From: JAGWAJ01 sp026707615
Lineage (GTDB): Bacteria > Acidobacteriota > Vicinamibacteria > Vicinamibacterales > UBA8438
Length of the DNA stretch: 64,000 nt
Direction of reading: 5' to 3'
NCBI GenBank assembly: GCA_965207595.1
Contig: CBDBMW010000009.1
Coordinates: forward strand, 1-64,000
In this document: piece by piece, positions 60,083-64,000 of the stretch
How positions within the stretch are numbered: the stretch's first letter is position 1
How the letters are laid out: every line of letters begins with the position of its first letter
Made by a program: the position numbers and the translations under genes
The notes under the pieces: generated by a model
What the model saw: only the letters and a program-made list of their open reading frames with translations
Told to the model about the DNA's origin: nothing
Databases searched by the model: none

Positions 60083-61516
60083 ATGGACTTCCGGAGCTAC
60101 GAGCTCGACGCCGCCGTCTACGACGAGATGTTCCTGCCGGACGGCACGCCGCGCGAGCACAGCCGGGCGCTCCATGACGCGTTGCGCGGACTCTCGGCCG
60201 ACGAGCTCGCCACCATCCAGTCTCGCGTGACGCGCTCGTTCGTGAGCGAGGGCATCACCTTCACCGTCTACGGCAGCGCGGAGGCGGAAGAGCGCATCAT
60301 CCCCATCGACTGCGTGCCGCGGATCCTGCCGGCGGCCGAATGGCAGCTGCTCGAGACCGGGCTCACGCAGCGCATGCGGGCCGTGAACCGCTTCCTGGTC
60401 GACGTCTACGGGGATGCCCGCGCGGTGGCCGACGGCGTCGTCCCGGAAGACATCGTCTTCGGCTGCCCCCACTTCCGCCCGGAGATGCGCGGCGTTCGCG
60501 CCCCGCGCGACGTGTGGGCCGCCATCTGCGGCAGCGACATCGTACGCACGAACGACGGCTTCATCGTGCTGGAGGACAACCTCCGGGTGCCGTCGGGCGT
60601 CTCCTACATGATCGCGAACCGGAAGGCGGTGAAGTCGAGCCTGCGCCGCCTCTACCGCCGCTGCCGAGTCCGCGAGGTGGAGCACTACGGACGCCTGCTG
60701 CGGCAGACGCTCGTCGAGCTTGCGCCCGAGGGGCGGCACGACCCGGAGATCGCGCTGCTGACGCCCGGCGTCCACAACTCCGCGTTCTACGAGCACGTGT
60801 TCCTGGCCCACGAGATCGGAGCCGAGCTCGTGGAGGGACGCGACCTCCTCACCCGGAACGGCCTCGTCTACATGCGGACGACGGAGGGGCTGCGGCGCAT
60901 CGACGTGATCTACCGCCGCGTGGACGACGATTTCCTGGACCCGGAGGTCTTCCGCGCGGACTCGATGCTCGGCGTCCCTGGCCTTCTGGAGGCGTACCGG
61001 CTGGGCGGGGTGAGCCTCGTGAACGCGCCCGGCACCGGAGTTGCGGACGACAAGAGCGTGTACCCCTACATCCCGGACCTGATCCGCTACTACCTGGGCG
61101 AGGACGCCCTGCTGGCGAACGTGCCGACCCACATCTGCCGCCGGCCGCAGGAACTGGAGTACACGCTCGACAATCTCGAGAACCTCGTCGTGAAGCAGGT
61201 CGGCGAGTCGGGCGGCTACGGCATGCTGGTCGGCCCCCACGCCACGCCCGAGGAGCGCGAGTCGTACGCGGCCGCGATGCGCGAGAACCCGGCCGGGTAC
61301 ATCTCGCAGCCGGTGCTGGATCTCTCCCGCGCCCCGTGCCTCATCGAGGGTCGTGCCGCAGCGCGGCACGTGGACCTGCGGCCCTTCGTCCTGACCGGGC
61401 GGGAGGCGCGGCTGGTGCCCGGTGCGTTCAGCCGCGTGGCGCTCCGCGAAGGAAGCATCGTCGTGAACTCGAGTCAGGGCGGCGGCGGCAAGGACGTCTG
61501 GGTACTCGACGAATGA
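60083..61516 (+). CDS. Circularly permuted ATP-grasp type-2 protein (DUF404/407)
   Basis: 477 residues. YDEMFLPDGTPREHSRALHDALRGLSADELATIQSRVTRSFVSEGITFTVYG, IIPIDCVPRILPAAEWQLLETGLTQRMRAVNRFLVDVYG and VLEDNLRVPSGVSYMIANRKAV start the family. Later NLVVKQVGESGGYGMLVGP and GSIVVNSSQGGGGKDVWVL are ATP-grasp blocks. Members ligate amino acids or peptides; together with an alpha-E protein they are thought to make a peptide-like modification. ATGA overlap with the next gene. Confidence 0.94.
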   Translation: MDFRSYELDAAVYDEMFLPDGTPREHSRALHDALRGLSADELATIQSRVTRSFVSEGITFTVYGSAEAEERIIPIDCVPRILPAAEWQLLETGLTQRMRAVNRFLVDVYGDARAVADGVVPEDIVFGCPHFRPEMRGVRAPRDVWAAICGSDIVRTNDGFIVLEDNLRVPSGVSYMIANRKAVKSSLRRLYRRCRVREVEHYGRLLRQTLVELAPEGRHDPEIALLTPGVHNSAFYEHVFLAHEIGAELVEGRDLLTRNGLVYMRTTEGLRRIDVIYRRVDDDFLDPEVFRADSMLGVPGLLEAYRLGGVSLVNAPGTGVADDKSVYPYIPDLIRYYLGEDALLANVPTHICRRPQELEYTLDNLENLVVKQVGESGGYGMLVGPHATPEERESYAAAMRENPAGYISQPVLDLSRAPCLIEGRAAARHVDLRPFVLTGREARLVPGAFSRVALREGSIVVNSSQGGGGKDVWVLDE

Positions 61517-62505
61517 TCCTCTCGCGCAACGCGGAAGACCTCTACTGGATGGGCCGCTACCTCGAGCGGACGGAGCATCTCTGCCGTCTGCTCAGTTGCC
61601 AGATCGAGACCCTGGTCGACCGGCCGGTGCGGGAGATCAACTTCGGCTGGCGGCGCATCTACGACTCGATGAGCCGCCGGCCGCCGGGGCCCGCCATCTA
61701 CTTCGCGGCGAGCGACGACGAAGAGGACGACGACTACACCCTGGCCGACTCGTTCACCCTGGCCGACGACCTCACGTTCGAGCCGACGAATCCCGACGCC
61801 GTGCGTTCCGGGCTCGCCCGCGCGCGCGAGAACGCCCGGCAGGTGCGGCACCGCGTCAGCGGCGAGACGTGGACCTGCCTGAACGAAACCTGGCTCGGCT
61901 TCCGGGCCCGCACCATCGAGGAGATCTGGAAGGCCGCGCCCGAGGCCTTCTATGTGGGCGTCGCGCACGAGCTGAACACCCTCGCCGGCGTGGCGCAGAC
62001 GACGATGTACCGGGACGAGGGGTGGCGCTTCCTGCAGCTCGGAAGGTTCACGGAGCGCGCCCAGCTGACCATCGCGCTGCTGCTCGCCCAGCTCTCCCTG
62101 GTCCGGGTGGAATCGCGGGCGTCCGTCGAGGCCGACTGGTCGAGCCTGCTGCGGATTTGCCAGGCCGTCGACGCCTACGCGCAGTGTCACGGCGTCGAGA
62201 TCGTCGCCGACCGGGTGCTGGACCTGCTCGCGGGCGACGTGCTGCTTCCGCGCTCCCTGTGCCGCGCGCTCGATGGCGCCGCAGGCACCCTGGACGCCGC
62301 CGGGCTCGGCCCCGGCCCCATCGCCGAAGCGCGGCAGCTGGCGCACGACCTGGCCGCCACGACGCGCCGCCGCTGGCCGCGGCGGCCGACCCTGGACGAC
62401 CGCGCGGATCGCCTCCGCCACATGCAGCGGGAGTGCCGTACGCTGCACGACCTGGTGCACGCCGCCTACATCGGCTACGAGGCCGAGGGCGCCCCCGTCC
62501 GCTAG
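61513..62505 (+). CDS. Alpha-E domain protein (DUF403)
   Basis: 330 residues, helical. MILSRNAEDLYWMGRYLERTEHLCRLL opens the alpha-E domain, followed by RARENARQVRHRVSGETWTCLNETWL and GWRFLQLGRFTERAQLTIALL. It always partners the circularly permuted ATP-grasp protein. An acidic insert (DDEEDDDYTLADSF, about 72-85) is unusual. The stop codon TAG is the start of the type-B repeat. Confidence 0.92.
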   Translation: MILSRNAEDLYWMGRYLERTEHLCRLLSCQIETLVDRPVREINFGWRRIYDSMSRRPPGPAIYFAASDDEEDDDYTLADSFTLADDLTFEPTNPDAVRSGLARARENARQVRHRVSGETWTCLNETWLGFRARTIEEIWKAAPEAFYVGVAHELNTLAGVAQTTMYRDEGWRFLQLGRFTERAQLTIALLLAQLSLVRVESRASVEADWSSLLRICQAVDAYAQCHGVEIVADRVLDLLAGDVLLPRSLCRALDGAAGTLDAAGLGPGPIAEARQLAHDLAATTRRRWPRRPTLDDRADRLRHMQRECRTLHDLVHAAYIGYEAEGAPVR

Positions 62506-62611
62506 GAGCTTGCGCCGCAGAACGTCAACAGAGTGGAGTGCCGCGGCGCAAGCTCCCAGGACGGTGGGGGCTGGGGCCGACCCGGAGCCTGCGACGGGTT
62601 GGCGCCGCTAG
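62502..62611 (+). repeat. Type-B CTAG-bounded repeat at the alpha-E stop codon
   Basis: From CTAG 62502-62505 it reads TAGGAGCTTGCGCCGCAGAA, a short variable stretch, CCGCGGCGCAAGCTCC, then GACGGTGGGGGCTGGGGCC and CTAG 62608-62611. Nearly identical to 25403-25511 in the opposite orientation. Confidence 0.88.
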
Positions 62612-62724
62612 GAGTCTGCGCCGTGGAACGCTTTTGGGCAAGATCGCCCACTATATGTTGCGTGCATCGATAATCCCAAGCGCATCATGTTGGGGCGAAG
62701 ATATCCTGCGGCGCAGACTCCTAG
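62608..62724. mobile_element. MITE-like element with 15-bp terminal inverted repeats
   Basis: TAGGAGTCTGCGCCG (62609-62623) and its exact reverse complement (62709-62723) enclose about 85 nt of clearly lower G+C (CACTATATGTTGCGTGCATC within), unlike the surroundings. CTAG lies at both ends (62608-62611, 62721-62724). It has no coding capacity. Ends match the type-A palindrome, so an active system elsewhere may mobilise these units. Confidence 0.7.
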
Positions 62725-62760
62725 CGCCCGCGGAGGACCCGCGGTAAACGGAGAGCAGCC

Positions 62761-64000
62761 ATGAACGAACTTGCCACCGCCGAGTTCCGTTTCGTGTTCA
62801 ACACCCTGTCGTTCCTCATCTGGGGTGCGCTGGTCATGTGGATGTGCGCCGGCTTCACCATGCTCGAGTCGGGGTCCGTGCGCACGAAGAACGCCTCCGT
62901 CATCTGCCTCAAGAACATCGGCCTCTATGCGATCGCGGGTCTCGCCTACTACGTCATCGGCTACAACCTGATGTACGTCGACGTCGGGGGGTGGATCGGA
63001 TCCATCTCCCTCCTGTACGGTCCGTCCGCCGACGAGGTGGCGCTGGTGGGGGGCGACGAGAGTGCGCGCGCCGCGGTGGTCGCGACCGACTACGCGGTCA
63101 TGTCCGACTGGTTCTTCCAGATGGTGTTCGTGGCGACGGCGGCGTCGATCGTCTCCGGCGCGCTGGCCGAGCGAGTCCGGATCTGGTCGTTCTTCGTGTT
63201 CACGCTGGTCCTCACGGGCGTCATCTATCCGATCGTCGGCGCCTGGACGTGGGGTGGAGGATGGCTGGGGGCACTCGGCTTCCAGGACTTCGCCGGCTCG
63301 ACCATCGTGCACGGCACCGGCGGCTGGGCGGCGCTGGCGGGCGCGCTCGTCGTGGGGCCGCGGCGGGGCAAGTTCCGTGCGGACGGCACGGTCCTCATGA
63401 CGCCTCCGTCGAACGTCCCCGTCGTGACGCTGGGCGTCTTCATCCTGTGGTTCGGGTGGTTCGGCTTCAACGGCGGCTCGCAGCTCGCGCTGGCGAGCGC
63501 GGCTGACGTCGTCGCCATGAGCCACGTGCTCGTCAACACCAACCTCGCGGCGGCAGCCGGGGTCATCGCGGCCATCGCCGTCTCGCGGCCGATCCTCGGG
63601 CGCGTCGACCTGCTGGCGGGCCTGAACGGCGCCATCGCGGGGCTGGTGGCCATCACGGCGGGACCGACCTTCACGACCCACTACTGGGCGATCCTGATTG
63701 GAGCCGTGGGGGCCGTCATCTGCACGGCGGGCCTGAAGCTCCTCGAGCGGGTGCGGGTGGACGACGTGGTCGGCGCCGTGCCCGCCCACCTCTTCGCCGG
63801 CATCTGGGGCACGCTGGCGGCCAGCATCGCGGCCGGCGCCAATCCGGCGATCCAGTTGCTCGGCGTGGTCGCGATCGGGGCGTTCGCCTTCGCCGCTTCG
63901 TGGCTGACCTGGATCGCCATCGAGCGGACGATGGGCGCCCGCGTGTCGCGCCAGGTGGAGCAACTGGGCGGAGACGTCGCGGATCTCGGGATGGAAGCCT
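62761..64000 (+). CDS. amt: Ammonium transporter (5' part, runs off the window)
   Basis: 413 codons visible, no stop. FNTLSFLIWGALVMWMCAGFTMLESGSVRTKNASVICLKNIGLYAI is the Amt/MEP start; FQMVFVATAASIVSGALAERVRIWSF, DFAGSTIVHGTGGWAALAGALVVGPR, WFGWFGFNGGSQLA and NTNLAAAAGVIAA hold the conserved pore residues (FAAT/IVSG, twin-His region HGTGG, GWFGFN). ATG 62761 follows GGAGAGCAGCC. It moves ammonium into the cell. A GlnK gene often follows Amt but lies outside the window. Confidence 0.94.
   Translation, partial: MNELATAEFRFVFNTLSFLIWGALVMWMCAGFTMLESGSVRTKNASVICLKNIGLYAIAGLAYYVIGYNLMYVDVGGWIGSISLLYGPSADEVALVGGDESARAAVVATDYAVMSDWFFQMVFVATAASIVSGALAERVRIWSFFVFTLVLTGVIYPIVGAWTWGGGWLGALGFQDFAGSTIVHGTGGWAALAGALVVGPRRGKFRADGTVLMTPPSNVPVVTLGVFILWFGWFGFNGGSQLALASAADVVAMSHVLVNTNLAAAAGVIAAIAVSRPILGRVDLLAGLNGAIAGLVAITAGPTFTTHYWAILIGAVGAVICTAGLKLLERVRVDDVVGAVPAHLFAGIWGTLAASIAAGANPAIQLLGVVAIGAFAFAASWLTWIAIERTMGARVSRQVEQLGGDVADLGMEA

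Overview
The window is about 70 percent G+C, gene-dense, and consistent with a chromosome of an Acidobacteriota, probably class Vicinamibacteria. That placement is inference from gene content: a paired DUF1592/DUF1552 'planctomycete-type' cytochrome module, a DUF3500 protein, a 'TPWG-PNLQG-W' secreted protein, PQQ-like beta-propellers, Ku/LigD and a TAXI-TRAP system. No 16S rRNA gene is present, so it cannot be confirmed here.

Positions 1 to about 12.3 kb are an integrated mobile element that continues off the left edge. A lambda-like control region sits at 7.99-8.15 kb, where three copies of a 15-bp operator (GTCAG-N5-CTGAC) lie between two divergent transcription units. Rightward are an S24-type CI/LexA-like repressor and a tyrosine integrase. 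Leftward is one tightly overlapped operon: XRE regulator, excisionase-type HTH protein, O-like replication initiator, DnaC-like helicase loader, replication-relaxation-like protein, a small membrane protein, and type IV secretion genes (VirB2/TrbC, VirB3/TrbD, VirB4/TrbE, two VirB9/TrbG paralogues). The initiator gene carries twelve tandem 11-bp repeats, a probable internal replication origin as in lambda O. A conjugation apparatus therefore appears to be governed by a phage-style switch and replication module, and this is the most interesting system in the window. To its right lie an HU gene, small hypothetical genes, a frameshifted gene, an ~0.9-kb unit bounded by inverted repeats, and tRNA-Arg(UCU).

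From 12.4 to 26.5 kb the genes look like host chromosome: secreted proteins, an ankyrin protein, the DUF1592-DUF1552 pair, DUF3500, a GAF-SpoIIE phosphatase, an RRM protein with an apparent AUU start, tRNA-His, a phosphodiesterase lipoprotein, an NTF2-like protein and a haloalkane dehalogenase. From 26.5 to 37.3 kb there is a PEP-mutase/isocitrate-lyase-like enzyme and a form-II molybdenum hydroxylase (coxS-L-M) with maturation genes (MoxR/CoxD, CoxE, CoxG). VapBC and MazEF modules are wedged between these on the opposite strand. From 37.4 to 47.6 kb come Ku and LigD (end joining), Sel1, DUF5655, DUF2007-like, SDR, tRNA-Arg(UCG), DoxX, iron alcohol dehydrogenase, a beta-propeller and Uma2. From 47.7 to 53.4 kb a probable aromatic-metabolite cluster has a HemN-like radical SAM enzyme, chorismate-lyase-like protein, flavin halogenase-like oxidoreductase, hotdog thioesterase, PaaK-like ligase and VOC protein. 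After it come a TAXI-TRAP transporter, an NCS2 permease with an extra C-terminal domain, DUF1330, a secreted protein, the ATP-grasp/alpha-E pair and the 5' part of an ammonium transporter.

Two genome-style signals run through the chromosome part. One is a family of palindromic repeats, often bounded by CTAG, that begin at or contain the stop codons of several genes. The other is a set of -10-like hexamers placed exactly 6-7 nt before start codons, suggesting leaderless transcription. Large open frames opposite real genes are G+C artefacts and are left out. Database searches were not available; family names rest on motifs read by eye.
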